64,000 bases of DNA, from the NCBI RefSeq assembly GCF_050920755.1, contig NZ_CP158480.1:2046001-2110000 (forward strand), given 5' to 3'. The translations under genes were made by a program, and so were the position numbers. The stretch is from Oligella sp050920755 (lineage in GTDB: Bacteria > Pseudomonadota > Gammaproteobacteria > Burkholderiales > Burkholderiaceae_B). Positions 42,055 through 52,600 of the stretch are shown here, piece by piece (the first letter of the stretch is position 1; every line of letters starts with the position of its first letter). The notes below the pieces were generated by a model. That model was not told the origin of the DNA, did no database searches, and saw only the letters and a program-made list of their open reading frames with translations.

Positions 42055-42822
42055 TTAAAAATTATCAAAAGCTCGCTGACAGGCAGCCATCGTTTCTTGC
42101 CAAGCCACTTCCTTGCCCAATGCCATTTCCATCTCACGAAATGGCAGGCGCTCGGCAATCACGCCACGGCCGAACACGATAATATGATTGGCCAATGCCT
42201 TAATATCCTCCAAATCATGGGTAATTATCAGCATCGGCACATTAAAGCACTCCTGAATTTGAGCCAACTCCTCACGCATTTTAATACGCAACATCACATC
42301 AAGTGCTGACAGCGGCTCATCCAGCAATAAAAGCTCCGGCTCCGTCAATAAAGCCCTTCCCAAAGCCACACGTTGACGCTGCCCACCGGATAACTGACCG
42401 GGTAAGCTATGCGCCAAATCGGCAATGCCTAAAGTCTCCAACATGGTCATGGTCTTTTCTTTAGCATCCGCACCCAACGGCAATGGCCAATGACGCAGCG
42501 AGTAAGCCGTATTTTCCAAGACATTCATATGAGGAAAAAGCGCATAATCCTGAAAAACAAAGCCGATATGACGTCGATGCGGTGGCACGAAGATATTTTT
42601 TTCACTATCAAAAAGCACCCGATCGGCTAATTTTACATAGCCTTTTGTCGGACGAATTAAACCGGCAATCACCTGCAACGTCACACTTTTACCACAGCCC
42701 GAAGGTCCGAAAATCACGGTTCTGTCAGTCGCCGTATCGAACGCCACCGACATTGGAAATTCGCGCTTATTTTTAGCGTTTTTTTGCTTAAGATTGAGTT
42801 CGAATTTAACGCTTAAATGCAT
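42055..42822 (-). CDS. modC: Molybdate ABC transporter ATPase ModC, short form
   Basis: 255 residues. Walker A GPSGCGKSVTLQVIAG, Q-loop VFQDYALFPH, signature LSGGQRQRVALGRALL and Walker B LLLLDEPLSALD are all present. It ends soon after the ABC core and lacks the C-terminal Mop regulatory domain seen in E. coli ModC (352 residues). It energises uptake by ModB. Gap to modB is 31 bp, same strand. Confidence 0.93.
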   Translation of the reverse strand: MHLSVKFELNLKQKNAKNKREFPMSVAFDTATDRTVIFGPSGCGKSVTLQVIAGLIRPTKGYVKLADRVLFDSEKNIFVPPHRRHIGFVFQDYALFPHMNVLENTAYSLRHWPLPLGADAKEKTMTMLETLGIADLAHSLPGQLSGGQRQRVALGRALLTEPELLLLDEPLSALDVMLRIKMREELAQIQECFNVPMLIITHDLEDIKALANHIIVFGRGVIAERLPFREMEMALGKEVAWQETMAACQRAFDNF

Positions 42823-42853
42823 ATCGCCCTATCACCATTAACCCGTTAGGCCA

Positions 42854-43528
42854 TTAACGCTTCGGTGCCAACCAATAACCGGAAGCCGCCAGAATGGTCA
42901 CACAAACCACGGAAATAAGTAGCACTAAGGCATTGGCACGTAAATCATCGCCCGCCTGCACGGCATCATAAACCGCCATCGACAATGTTTGTGTACGTCC
43001 GGGTAAATTACCGGCAAGCATTAACGTCGCACCGAATTCACCCATTGCACGTGCAAATGCCAACAACACGCCTGCAGTAATACCGCGTACGGCAAGCGGC
43101 AAACTGACCCGGAAAAACACGCCGATACCTCGGGAGCCGAGGGTACGAGCGGCATACTCGAGATTTCTTTGCACCTCCTCAAACGCCGCTCGTGCCGATT
43201 TAAAAACCAGGGGAAAAGCCACCACTGTCGCAGCGACCACCGCCCCCTGCCAAGTAAAAACCAGTTGTAAGCCGAAAACCTTTTCCAGCCAAGGCCCGAA
43301 AGTACCGCGACGCCCGAATAACACCAAGAGGTAATAACCTAAAACGGTTGGTGGTAAAACCATCGGTAAGGTAAGTATCGCATCGACCACGTTTTTTCCG
43401 AAAAAATTACAACGGGCTAAAATCCACGCAAAAATAATGCCCAACACAAAGGCGAAAAAGGTTGCGTAAACCGAGACCTTTAAAGTGAGCTTTAAGGCAC
43501 TCAAGTCATTAGGACTAAACCACTCCAT
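42854..43528 (-). CDS. modB: Molybdate ABC transporter permease ModB
   Basis: 224 residues with about five or six membrane spans; the conserved GITAGVLLAFARAMGEFGATLMLAGN and EYAARTLGSRGIGVFFRVSLPLA (EAA-type loop contacting ModC) identify ModB. Located between modA and modC in one operon. Confidence 0.94.
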   Translation of the reverse strand: MEWFSPNDLSALKLTLKVSVYATFFAFVLGIIFAWILARCNFFGKNVVDAILTLPMVLPPTVLGYYLLVLFGRRGTFGPWLEKVFGLQLVFTWQGAVVAATVVAFPLVFKSARAAFEEVQRNLEYAARTLGSRGIGVFFRVSLPLAVRGITAGVLLAFARAMGEFGATLMLAGNLPGRTQTLSMAVYDAVQAGDDLRANALVLLISVVCVTILAASGYWLAPKR

Positions 43529-43549
43529 GCGATACTACCTTTTTAAAAC

Positions 43550-44347
43550 TTACTTGCTCATTTCCTTGATAGGAATAAAGCCATACTTAGCTAATGTCGC
43601 TTGACCCTCATCGGATAAAACATAAGCAATAAACTCGGCTGAGGCTTTAGATTTAGTCTGAGCGGTTTCAGCGATTGGGTAAACGATAGGATTAGGCACC
43701 CATTCACCTGCTTTTTCACCGGCAGCAACGGTCGGCACAATCAGCGCGACTTTTACCTTATCCTCGTCCTGCTTCGCATCCGTTGAAAACACAAAACCCG
43801 CTTCAACCTCACCGCGGCTCACATAGCTTAAGCTCTGACGAACGTTGGAGGCAAGTACTAATTTCGGCTCAACCTTTTCCCAAAGACCCTCTTTTTGTAA
43901 AGCGGCACGTGCATAACGCGCATTAGGCGTGGTGTCGGGGTTACCCATGGCAATGTGCTCAACACTATCCGCGGTCAATTGCTCTAAAGCATCAAAGCTG
44001 AGCTTACTGTCTTTAGGCACAATTAAAACCAAACCGTTACCGATAAAATCGACACGGGTGTCCTTTTTGATCATACCCTCGGCAACGGCTTTATCCATGG
44101 TGGCTTGGTCGGCAGAAGCGAACACATCCACCGGTGCACCCTGCAAAATCTGCTGCAATAAAGTACCTGAAGCACCGAAATTAAACTCTACTTTATGCTC
44201 AGGATTTTTAGCCTCGAATGCTTTACCGATTTCAGTGTAAGCATTCGTCAAGCTCGCTGCCGCAGAAACCGCAATGGTATCGGCAAAAGCCAATGGAGAA
44301 GTAACAACGGCACCAATCGCCGCAATTGAAAGTAAAGTACGCTTCAT
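43550..44347 (-). CDS. modA: Molybdate-binding periplasmic protein ModA
   Basis: 265 residues with a cleavable signal peptide (MKRTLLSIAAIGAVVTSPLAFA). The mature start VSAAASLTNAYTEIGKAFE, then FNFGASGTLLQQILQGAPVDVFASAD, are the oxyanion-binding loops of ModA. First gene of modABC-mop, transcribed leftward from the shared modA/modD control region. Confidence 0.95.
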   Translation of the reverse strand: MKRTLLSIAAIGAVVTSPLAFADTIAVSAAASLTNAYTEIGKAFEAKNPEHKVEFNFGASGTLLQQILQGAPVDVFASADQATMDKAVAEGMIKKDTRVDFIGNGLVLIVPKDSKLSFDALEQLTADSVEHIAMGNPDTTPNARYARAALQKEGLWEKVEPKLVLASNVRQSLSYVSRGEVEAGFVFSTDAKQDEDKVKVALIVPTVAAGEKAGEWVPNPIVYPIAETAQTKSKASAEFIAYVLSDEGQATLAKYGFIPIKEMSK

Positions 44348-44394
44348 CTAAAAGCTCCTAATCGGGTTAAGGATAAAATCCAAAATAATTATAA

Positions 44395-44422
44395 ATCGAT
44401 ATATCAATTAAAATATATTGAT
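44395..44422. promoter_or_regulatory. ModE-box-like dyad between modA and modD
   Basis: ATCGATATAT, an 8-base AT spacer, and ATATATTGAT form an inverted repeat with one mismatch in ten positions, close to the known ModE site pattern (CG-TATAT arms). It lies 48 bp upstream of modA and about 110 bp upstream of the divergent modD. A single site could control both. Confidence 0.7.
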
Positions 44423-44531
44423 AAAAATACGTCTGATGACAATGGTATCATATGATATAGGAAGAAATAGCTACAATCAATTCAATATGTTTTTAAAAAA
44501 ATATCGAATTGAGTTTAAGTGGGACAAATAG

Positions 44532-45377
44532 ATGATTTATATACCGGATAGCCTGATCGAGCATTTTTTACTTGAAGATATTGCGATGGGTGATTTAACC
44601 ACTCGCAGCCTTGGCTTAGAGGGCAAACAGGGAAAGATGACTTTTATTAATCGTCAACCTACGGTGACAAGCGGCATCAAGCTATCCGAACGTCTTTTAG
44701 GCAAATTAGGCTTAGTAGTAACTACTGCGCTTGAAGACGGCGTCAAAATACCTAAGCAACAAGTGCTGTTGCAAGCTGAGGGTGATGTTGCCGCCCTACA
44801 TCAAGGCTGGAAGGTGGCACAAAATATCTTGGAATGGACTTGTGGCGTAGCCTATGCTACATCCGAGCTGGTGCAGCAGGCCCGCACAATTAATCCGCAG
44901 GTGCAGATTGCCTGCACCAGAAAAAGCATCCCCGGTACCCGGCTTTTAGCCACGGCAGCCATACTGGATGGTGGCGCCATTATTCACCGAGCCGGCACCG
45001 CCGAAACGATTCTACTCTTTGCCAATCATCGTCATTGCCTACCACAACCTTTTGACTGGCAGCGGTATATTGAGCAATTACGTCACAGCGCGCCTGAGAA
45101 AAAAGTGATCGTGGAGGCGGACACGCTAAGCGATGCAGAACAGGCGATCAAAGCACAACCCGACATTATCCAACTTGATAAATTCAGCCCGGGTGATATT
45201 TTAAAAGCACTGGACTTGGCAATACAGAATGACTTTAAAGGACAAATGATCGCCGCAGGCGGCATTAACCTATCTAATATCAAGGACTATGCCGCTACAA
45301 GTGTCCCGGTGCTCGTTACCTCCTCACCCTACTACGCTGCACCTGAAGATATTAAAACGAGCATTGAACTCTGTTGA
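44532..45377 (+). CDS. modD: ModD, nicotinate-nucleotide pyrophosphorylase-like molybdenum-locus protein
   Basis: 281 residues. The sequence (LIEHFLLEDIAMGDLTTRSLG; CTRKSIPGTRLLATAAILDGGAIIHRAGTAETILLFANHR; VEADTLSDAEQAI; IAAGGINLSNIKDYA) follows the quinolinate phosphoribosyltransferase fold in its ModD branch. The enzymatic role in molybdenum metabolism is not established. It is divergent from modA with a ModE-like dyad between them. Confidence 0.9.
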   Translation: MIYIPDSLIEHFLLEDIAMGDLTTRSLGLEGKQGKMTFINRQPTVTSGIKLSERLLGKLGLVVTTALEDGVKIPKQQVLLQAEGDVAALHQGWKVAQNILEWTCGVAYATSELVQQARTINPQVQIACTRKSIPGTRLLATAAILDGGAIIHRAGTAETILLFANHRHCLPQPFDWQRYIEQLRHSAPEKKVIVEADTLSDAEQAIKAQPDIIQLDKFSPGDILKALDLAIQNDFKGQMIAAGGINLSNIKDYAATSVPVLVTSSPYYAAPEDIKTSIELC

Positions 45378-45603
45378 GAACGTTAGAACTTTAAATCGCA
45401 TGCGTAAAAAGTAATTACAGTAAATGTGAGCACCGAGAACTTGTTCGCTTGAAATGAGTAGTGGAAGCACAAAAACCTCACTCGCACACTACCCTTTTAC
45501 ACCACTAAGAGCCCGGCACGGCGACTGCCATTACCATGGCTTTTTGACAATTGATAAGCCAAAGACAAACAACTATCGTCTCAAATACCGGACTATCCTC
45601 GCA

Positions 45604-46062
45604 TTAATTTACATGTGTGCTGTCCTGTGCCTCCTCCGCAAATGGTGAAGATTCCTCGCTCTCATAAAACTCCGGTATCCCATCCTCAAAATCGACCGAT
45701 ACGGACTCAATCCCCTTACTGCGACTTTTTGACCAAATCATCTTAAACTCACGTGCATGGACTTCACTAATCGTTCTGACCACACCCTCATCATCGGTGT
45801 ATTGACGATTTTTAATACGCCCTCTCAGCCATAATTTATCACCCACATCCATAAAATCACTAACCCGCTTAGCCAAAGCGCCTTTAAACAGCACGGTATG
45901 CCATTGTGTATCACTCAACAGATCGCCATTACTACGATCCCGCCACTTCTCGGTGGTCGCTAAGGACACCCGTAAATGCGGCTTACCGTCTTGAAAATAT
46001 CTCAGCTCCGGTTGGTGACCTAAATTACCCATCAAAATTACTTCATTAATGCAAGATGTCAT
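45604..46062 (-). CDS. SSB-like single-stranded DNA-binding protein (chromosomal)
   Basis: 152 residues from ATG 46062 (MTSCINEVILMGNLGHQPELRYFQDG), chosen because GAGGAG sits 6 bp upstream; longer in-frame starts lack a site. The OB-fold spans about 1-108 (DTQWHTVLFKGALAKRVSDFMDVGDKLWLRGRIKNRQY). The acidic tail ends SPFAEEAQDSTHVN, without the classical DDIPF tip, so it is probably a secondary SSB rather than the housekeeping one. Confidence 0.85.
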   Translation of the reverse strand: MTSCINEVILMGNLGHQPELRYFQDGKPHLRVSLATTEKWRDRSNGDLLSDTQWHTVLFKGALAKRVSDFMDVGDKLWLRGRIKNRQYTDDEGVVRTISEVHAREFKMIWSKSRSKGIESVSVDFEDGIPEFYESEESSPFAEEAQDSTHVN

Positions 46063-46305
46063 GTCCATCTCCTCTACTATCCTATTTAAAAAGGCGCTGA
46101 TTATTGAATCGTCAAAATGATGACTGCGCCAAGGCTTCATACCTCAGTGATTACTTTAAAGAAAATGCACGACTTTGCCATCCGTAGTAGGAGCTATTTG
46201 TCCACCCTAAATGAAGCAGTTATTTACAAATTTTAGGTCTAGCAATCTTGATTTGATTAATTTAAGATGAAAGGTATTGTCTTAACAACAAAGAGAGGAT
46301 ATGTG

Positions 46306-46929
46306 ATGGCTATTGTATATGACCTACACCCCGATGATCCGCAACAGCGCCTTATCAATCAGGCTGCCGGACTATTGGCTAATGGCGGTATTTTAGCGAT
46401 ACCGACCGACTCCAGTTATGCGCTGGTTGCAAGATTGGATGATAAAGACGCTGCCGATAAATTGCGCGCTTTACGCGGTTTAGATGATCGTCATCACTTA
46501 ACCTTACTGTGTCGGGACTTATCGGAAATCGCCAAATTTGCTCACGTTGATAATCAGCAATATCGCTTATTAAAATCCGCCACCCCGGGGCCTTGGACTT
46601 TTATCTTAGAAGCGACCAAGGACGTGCCGCGCCGGGTGCATCATCGTTCTCGCAAAACCATCGGGATTCGCGTACCCAATCATAAAATCGCCCTGATGTT
46701 TTTGGAAACCATCGGTGAACCGCTCTTGGCCACGACCTTTATTGCACCCGATGAAACGGAACCTTATACCAATATTGAGGATTTTGAGGATCAATATAAG
46801 CACGAGCTTGCCGGCATTATCAATGCAGGATCATGCTCCGGCGTCGGTACCACGGTGATTGATTTAACTCAAAACCCTGCAGAAATCGTACGTCGCGGCT
46901 CCGGCGACCCGGCCACCATCGGTTTATAG
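46306..46929 (+). CDS. yciO: YciO/Sua5-family threonylcarbamoyl-AMP synthase-like protein
   Basis: 207 residues from ATG 46306 (GAGAGGATATGTG upstream). GGILAIPTDSSYALVARLDD, KLRALRGLDDRHHLTLLCRDL, TPGPWTFILEAT and GIRVPNHKIAL are YrdC-like motifs of the YciO branch. The YrdC fold binds ATP and threonine-derived substrates for tRNA t6A synthesis; whether this paralogue does so is uncertain. It is followed 111 bp later by dapA. Confidence 0.9.
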   Translation: MAIVYDLHPDDPQQRLINQAAGLLANGGILAIPTDSSYALVARLDDKDAADKLRALRGLDDRHHLTLLCRDLSEIAKFAHVDNQQYRLLKSATPGPWTFILEATKDVPRRVHHRSRKTIGIRVPNHKIALMFLETIGEPLLATTFIAPDETEPYTNIEDFEDQYKHELAGIINAGSCSGVGTTVIDLTQNPAEIVRRGSGDPATIGL

Positions 46930-47040
46930 CTTATTAGCCTGTGCCCCGATATTCTTTATTTGAAGACGCTTTTTTCATGTAAACTAAGGGGTTAAGACTA
47001 TTATTCAGTTTCAGATGTTTTGTTATTTAAGGATGTGATT

Positions 47041-47937
47041 ATGTCAAGCAACTCTTACCCCGTTTTTAGGGGCAGTATTCCGGCGTTGATTACGCCGATG
47101 CTCCCTAATGGCGATGTAGACTATGAGGCTTTTAAAAAGCTCATTGATTGGCATGTTGAGGAAAAAAGTGATGGTTTAGTGGTGATCGGCACCTCCGGTG
47201 AATCGCCCACGATTAACTTTGAAGAGCATGCCGCCCTACTCTCTACAGCGGTTGAGTTTGCTGACGGCCGCATCCCCATTATTGCCGGCGTCGGCGGTAA
47301 CAGCACCAAAGAGGCCTTGCAATTAACTAAAGACGCTCAAAAAGCCGGCGCCCAAGCCGGTTTATCCGTTGTTCCTTATTACAACAAACCGACCCAAGAG
47401 GGTCTATACCGGCACTTTAAATACATTGCTGAAAACAGCGAATTACCGATTATTTTATATAACGTTCCCGGACGCACCGTCGCGGATATGTCTAATGACA
47501 CGATTCTGCGCTTAGCGGAGATCCCCGGCATTATCGGTATTAAAGACGCCACCGGTGATATTGCTCGCGTCGGACAGTTGATAAAGCATAAACCGGCTGA
47601 TTTTCAGCTGATGAGTGGCGACGATCCGACGGCTGCCGCCTTAATCTTATTAGGTGGTCAGGCAAATATTTCCGTGACGGCCAACGTCGCCCCACGTCTG
47701 ATGCATGATTTATGTTTTGCGGCGCTTGAAGGCGATCTGCCCAAGGTTCGCGAATTAAATGCTAAGCTTTCAACACTTAATAAAGTGCTCTTTGCCGAAG
47801 CCAATCCGATTCCGGTTAAGTATGCTTTAGCCAAGATGGGCAAAACTCAGCTAGGCTATCGTTTACCGTTAGTTGAGCCTAGCAGTGCCACAAAAGCACT
47901 GGTTGATGCCGCACTAAAAGAAATCGGTCTGATTTAA
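47041..47937 (+). CDS. dapA: 4-hydroxy-tetrahydrodipicolinate synthase DapA
   Basis: 298 residues from ATG 47041 (AAGGATG upstream). GSIPALITPML, GTSGESPTINFEEH, VVPYYNKPTQEGLYRHF with the catalytic Tyr, and GIIGIKDATGD with the Schiff-base Lys (about residue 168) are diagnostic. It condenses pyruvate with aspartate semialdehyde for lysine and mDAP synthesis in the cytoplasm. Followed by bamC after 53 bp, a common betaproteobacterial order. Confidence 0.96.
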   Translation: MSSNSYPVFRGSIPALITPMLPNGDVDYEAFKKLIDWHVEEKSDGLVVIGTSGESPTINFEEHAALLSTAVEFADGRIPIIAGVGGNSTKEALQLTKDAQKAGAQAGLSVVPYYNKPTQEGLYRHFKYIAENSELPIILYNVPGRTVADMSNDTILRLAEIPGIIGIKDATGDIARVGQLIKHKPADFQLMSGDDPTAAALILLGGQANISVTANVAPRLMHDLCFAALEGDLPKVRELNAKLSTLNKVLFAEANPIPVKYALAKMGKTQLGYRLPLVEPSSATKALVDAALKEIGLI

Positions 47938-47990
47938 TCTAAGTTTAAAGTTAAAGGTCTCAAGAGCCATTCCAAAAGGAATTACTATCA

Positions 47991-49124
47991 ATGCTAAAAC
48001 TGCACTCAAAATTTCGTTTCTTGGCTTTAGCAGCCGGTGCGACCGTAGCTATCGCCGGTTGTAGTTCAGTCCAAGACATACTGACTCAGGATCAGGTGGA
48101 TTATAAAAGCACCGTCCGCGGCGATCCGTTAAGCTTACCGCCGGATTTATCGGATACTCAAATCAGCAATCCCAGCTACTCCTTAACCGGTGGCACCGCT
48201 TCTGCCCGCGTTTATAATGAAGCGCAGCAAAAAGCTGCGGCCAATCAGGGCTTAAATGTCCTGCCTGATGTGGCAGGCATGAAGGTAATGCGCAGTGGCG
48301 ACACACGTTGGTTACAAATTGACGCCGATCCTAATCAGGTTTATCCGCGTCTGATTTCCTTCTGGAATAACGAGGGCTTTACGATTAACCGCGACAATCC
48401 TCAAGCCGGTATTATCGAAACCGACTGGGCTGAAAACCGCGCCAAAATCCCGGGCAACTTCTTACGTCGCGCCCTCGGTTCCATTATCGATATGGTTTCC
48501 GACAGTGGTGAGCGTGAGCGCTTTACCACCCGTCTTGAGCGCAATGGCAATATGACCGAGATCTACATCAACCACCAGCGTATGGTTGAGACGGCAATGG
48601 ATCGTGATGCCACCACCTTTAGATGGCTTCCTGCCGACGAGGACCCGGGCCTGAACGCGGTCATGCTTTCTCGCCTGATGGTGTATTTGGGCGCCGAGGA
48701 AGAGCGTGCTCGTAATGCCGTACGTGAAGCGCAAGTTGTCGGCTCAAGCCCACAAGCAAGCGCTCAGCTACTAACGCCGGTTGCCGGACAGACTGCCTTA
48801 AGCTCATCGCTTTCTGCCGAGGACACTTGGCGTCGTGTCGGTACGGCACTTAATAGCGCAGGCTTTACAATCGATGAATCCAATCTATCCAACGGTACCT
48901 ATGTGGTGCGCTACTTAGATACTGATACGGGTGAAAAGCGTCAAGCCGGTAACTTTATCAGTCGCTTATGGGGTGATAATGGTAATATCACACCGCTCCC
49001 CTACACGATAAAAGTGTCACCGCAAGCCGGCGGCTCGATGATTAGCGTGTACAACAGCAAGGGTGAGTTAGAAAGCACACAAACCGGTGCTCGTATCCTA
49101 CGTGTGATTAACGAACGCTTCTAG
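47991..49124 (+). CDS. bamC: Outer-membrane assembly lipoprotein BamC
   Basis: 377 residues. Lipoprotein signal MLKLHSKFRFLALAAGATVAIAGCSS with the acylated Cys at about 24. The N-terminal YKSTVRGDPLSLPPDLS segment binds BamD in the family. Two helix-grip domains follow (about 95-230 and 265-377; TRWLQIDADPNQVYPRLISFWNNEGF). Part of the BAM complex that inserts outer-membrane beta barrels. Confidence 0.93.
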   Translation: MLKLHSKFRFLALAAGATVAIAGCSSVQDILTQDQVDYKSTVRGDPLSLPPDLSDTQISNPSYSLTGGTASARVYNEAQQKAAANQGLNVLPDVAGMKVMRSGDTRWLQIDADPNQVYPRLISFWNNEGFTINRDNPQAGIIETDWAENRAKIPGNFLRRALGSIIDMVSDSGERERFTTRLERNGNMTEIYINHQRMVETAMDRDATTFRWLPADEDPGLNAVMLSRLMVYLGAEEERARNAVREAQVVGSSPQASAQLLTPVAGQTALSSSLSAEDTWRRVGTALNSAGFTIDESNLSNGTYVVRYLDTDTGEKRQAGNFISRLWGDNGNITPLPYTIKVSPQAGGSMISVYNSKGELESTQTGARILRVINERF

Positions 49125-49182
49125 TGCTTTTTGTACTTTAATGCGACTTGCTCGCTCTAAATCGCGCTAAAGCGAGGGGTTT

Positions 49183-49216
49183 AAAGCTCCGTCAGTTCAC
49201 GCGACGGAGCTTTTTG
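49183..49216 (+). terminator. Rho-independent terminator after bamC
   Basis: AAAGCTCCGTC / GACGGAGCTTT, an 11-bp stem with a 9-base loop and T run, 58 bp after the bamC stop. It separates bamC from a convergent small membrane-protein gene. Confidence 0.9.
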
Positions 49217-49250
49217 CTTTGCAATGCTTTTTAAATGCTTTTAAGTATGC

Positions 49251-49460
49251 TTACTTATCTTTATGATTGAGCTGATTCAAATGAATCAAGGCATGAATCA
49301 TGATCATAAAAACCACCAACAAAAAAGCGGCGATAAAACCAATCACTATATTTTGACTGATTATCCAAAAAACCACAGTCAATATCAGCGTACATAGAAT
49401 CCAACGACGATTGACCCAAGCAAAAAAAGCAGCGGATTGACGCCTAAACTTAGCTATCAT
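49251..49460 (-). CDS. Small inner-membrane protein, 69 residues
   Basis: Basic N-terminus (MIAKFRRQSAAFFAWVNRRW), two adjacent hydrophobic spans (ILCTLILTVVFWIIS and IVIGFIAAFLLVVFMIMIHALI) and a polar tail. No family is recognised. It is convergent with bamC and divergent from the oxidoreductase gene; coding is supported mainly by the membrane-protein pattern. Confidence 0.55.
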   Translation of the reverse strand: MIAKFRRQSAAFFAWVNRRWILCTLILTVVFWIISQNIVIGFIAAFLLVVFMIMIHALIHLNQLNHKDK

Positions 49461-49643
49461 TAATAGTTCTCACTCTTCCCTAAAAGCCTACAATTTGTTA
49501 CTCATATAGAAGTTTTCGGCTTTACCCTAATAAAAAAAATCCTCTGAATCACGCATAATATCGGACGGGCATTCACAAGATGCCGAAGATTATAAACGCA
49601 ATTTTACCCCTTTTGCGTCGATGAGATTTAGGAGACCCTACGG

Positions 49644-52600
49644 ATGAACCAAGCGATTAACAATCCGTTCGATGATGCTACCGCCACGGTAGACAAACAA
49701 CACACCGACACAGAGCAAAGCATGGCGCAGAGCGATGCTTTAAGTTGTCAATTAGCACCGGACCACGAGGAAATTACCTTAGATACCAAGTATACGTCAC
49801 GTTCAGGACGTGTATTTATGAATGGTACTCAAGCCTTGGTGAGACTTCCCTTGATTCAAAAACTGCGAGATGAGCAAGACGGGCTTAACACCGCCGGCTT
49901 TATCTCCGGTTATCGCGGCTCGCCTTTAGGCAATGTGGACTTGGCACTCTGGTCCGCCAAAAAGCACTTAGAAGCGCATGACATTGTCTTTCAGCCCGGC
50001 CTTAATGAGGATTTAGCGGCCACCAGTGTTTGGGGCACGCAGCAATTAAATTTATTCCCCGAAGCCACCCGTGAGGGCGTTTTTGCCATGTGGTACGGTA
50101 AGGGCCCCGGCTTAGATCGCTCCATGGACGTATTTAAGCACGCTAATAACGCCGGTACCGGCAAGCACGGTGGCGTTTTATTAATTGCCGGTGATGACCA
50201 TGGCGCCAAGTCCTCCACCGTTGCCTATCAATCAGAGCATATTTTACAGGCAGCCGGTATTCCGGTGCTCTATCCTTCCAGCGTACAGGAGTACTTGGAT
50301 TTCGGTATTCACGGCTGGGCCATGAGCCGTTATTCCGGTCTTTGGGTGAGCATGAAGTGCGTGACCGATGTGGTAGAGTCCAGTGCTTCGGTAGATATTG
50401 ATGTAAATCGTGTGCAACCGATTTATCCCGAGGATTTTGAATTATCCGCCGACGGTTTAAATATCCGTTGGCCTGATACCCCATTGGCCCAAGAGGAGCG
50501 TCTTAATAACTACCGTTGGTATGCGGCGCTCGCCTATGTACGTGCCAATAAAATTGACCGTATCGTTTTCGACTCGCCTAATGCCAAATTCGGCATTATG
50601 ACTGCCGGTAAAGCCTACCTCGACGTCAGACAGGCATTGATTGACTTAGGTTTAGATGAAAAAAATTGCACCACTTTAGGTATCCGTCTCTATAAAGTGG
50701 GCTGTGTATGGCCGCTAGAGGCGCAGGGTGCGCGTGAATTTGCGACCGGTTTGGACGAGATTCTGGTGGTCGAAGAAAAGCGTCAAATTATGGAGTATGC
50801 CATTAAGGAGGAGCTCTATAACTGGCGTGACGATGTACGTCCCGAAGTCTATGGTAAGTATGACGCCAAGGAGGACGGCGGTGGTGAATGGTCGGTACCG
50901 CGCGGTCCTTGGCTACTGCCGCCTAATGCAGAATTATCGCCGGCGGTCATCGCCAAAGCCATCGCTCAACGTCTTTTAAAGCGTGATATTCCCGCAGAGA
51001 TCCGTGCCACCATTGAGGCACGCATTGCCATTATCCGCGCCAAAGAAAAAGACGCTTCACGCATCTCGGTTGTTAGCGAGCGTAAGCCTTGGTTCTGCTC
51101 CGGTTGTCCACACAACACCTCCACACGCGTACCTGAAGGCTCTCGTGCCGTAGCGGGGATTGGTTGCCACTACATGACCATCTGGATGGATCGTAATACC
51201 GAGACCTTTACCCAAATGGGTGGTGAGGGTGTAACCTGGCTTGGGCAGCAGCATTTTACCAATACTAAACATATTTTCGCGAATCTGGGTGACGGCACCT
51301 ACTTCCATTCGGGGATTTTAGCGATTCGTGCCGCGATTGCCGCCAAGGCCAATATCACCTACCGTATTTTATACAATGATGCGGTTGCTATGACCGGTGG
51401 TCAGCCGGTTGACGGTACCTTGACCGTGCCGATGATTAACGCCAGTCTGGTAGCCGAAGGTGTTAAGAAGGTGGTGATTGTCACGGATGAGCCCGAAAAG
51501 TATAAGGGCGTCTCCTTAGTGAATAACCCGGAAATTCATCATCGCGATGATTACGATGCGGTGATGGATGAAATGCGTAAAACGCCCGGTACTACCATTA
51601 TTATTTACGATCAGACCTGCGCTACCGAAAAACGTCGTCGCCGTAAGCGCGGCACTTACCCTGATCCGGCACGTCGTGTCTTTATCAATGACGAGGTGTG
51701 TGAGGGTTGCGGTGATTGTAGTGAAAAATCACACTGCTTGTCAGTTGAACCTTATGAGACGCCGCTCGGCACGAAGCGTCAGATTAATCAATCAAGCTGC
51801 AACAAGGATTTCTCTTGTCTCAAGGGCTTTTGTCCAAGTTTTGTAACCGCTGAAGGTGCACAAATGCTTAAGCCTAAAGTAGAGGGTACGGATCTGCCTG
51901 CCCTTGATAAAAACTTACCGGCGCCTCAATTGCCTGAGATTAGCCGTGCTTATAATATCCTAGTCCCCGGCGTCGGCGGTACCGGCGTAGTAACGGTAGG
52001 TGCGATTTTAGGCATGGCTGCGCATTTAGAGTGTAAAGGCGTGCATGTCTTGGATATCACCGGTCTTGCCCAAAAAGGCGGTGCCGTCATCAGTCATGTA
52101 CAAATCGGCAAACAACCTGCCGATCTCTATGCCACTCGTATCGGTATCGGTGAAGCCGACGTGATTTTAGGCTGTGATTCCTTAGTCGCCGCCTCCAAAG
52201 AAATCACTTCCAAAGCCCAAAAAGGTCGTACTTGGGGTGCGATTAACCAAGCTAAAACACCGACAGCGGAAATTATCGCCAATCGCAAATGGCGTTATCC
52301 GACTAAAATTACCGAGCACGATATCCAAGACGTATTGGGTGAGGAAAATGTCCTTTTCTTTGATGCGAATCGCAAGGCCTTAAAGCTTTTAGGCGACACC
52401 ATCTATGCCAACCCGTTATTAATGGGCTTTGCATGGCAGCATGGCAAAATCCCGCTCCATTACGAAAGCATTATGCGTGCTTTTGAGCTGAATAATGTCT
52501 CTGTAGAAAAAAACAAAGAGGCCTTTAACTGGGGGCGTCATTTAGCGGTTCATGGCCCTGACTCTGTTGACACTGAGCCTGTTCACGGCCTTATGACAAA

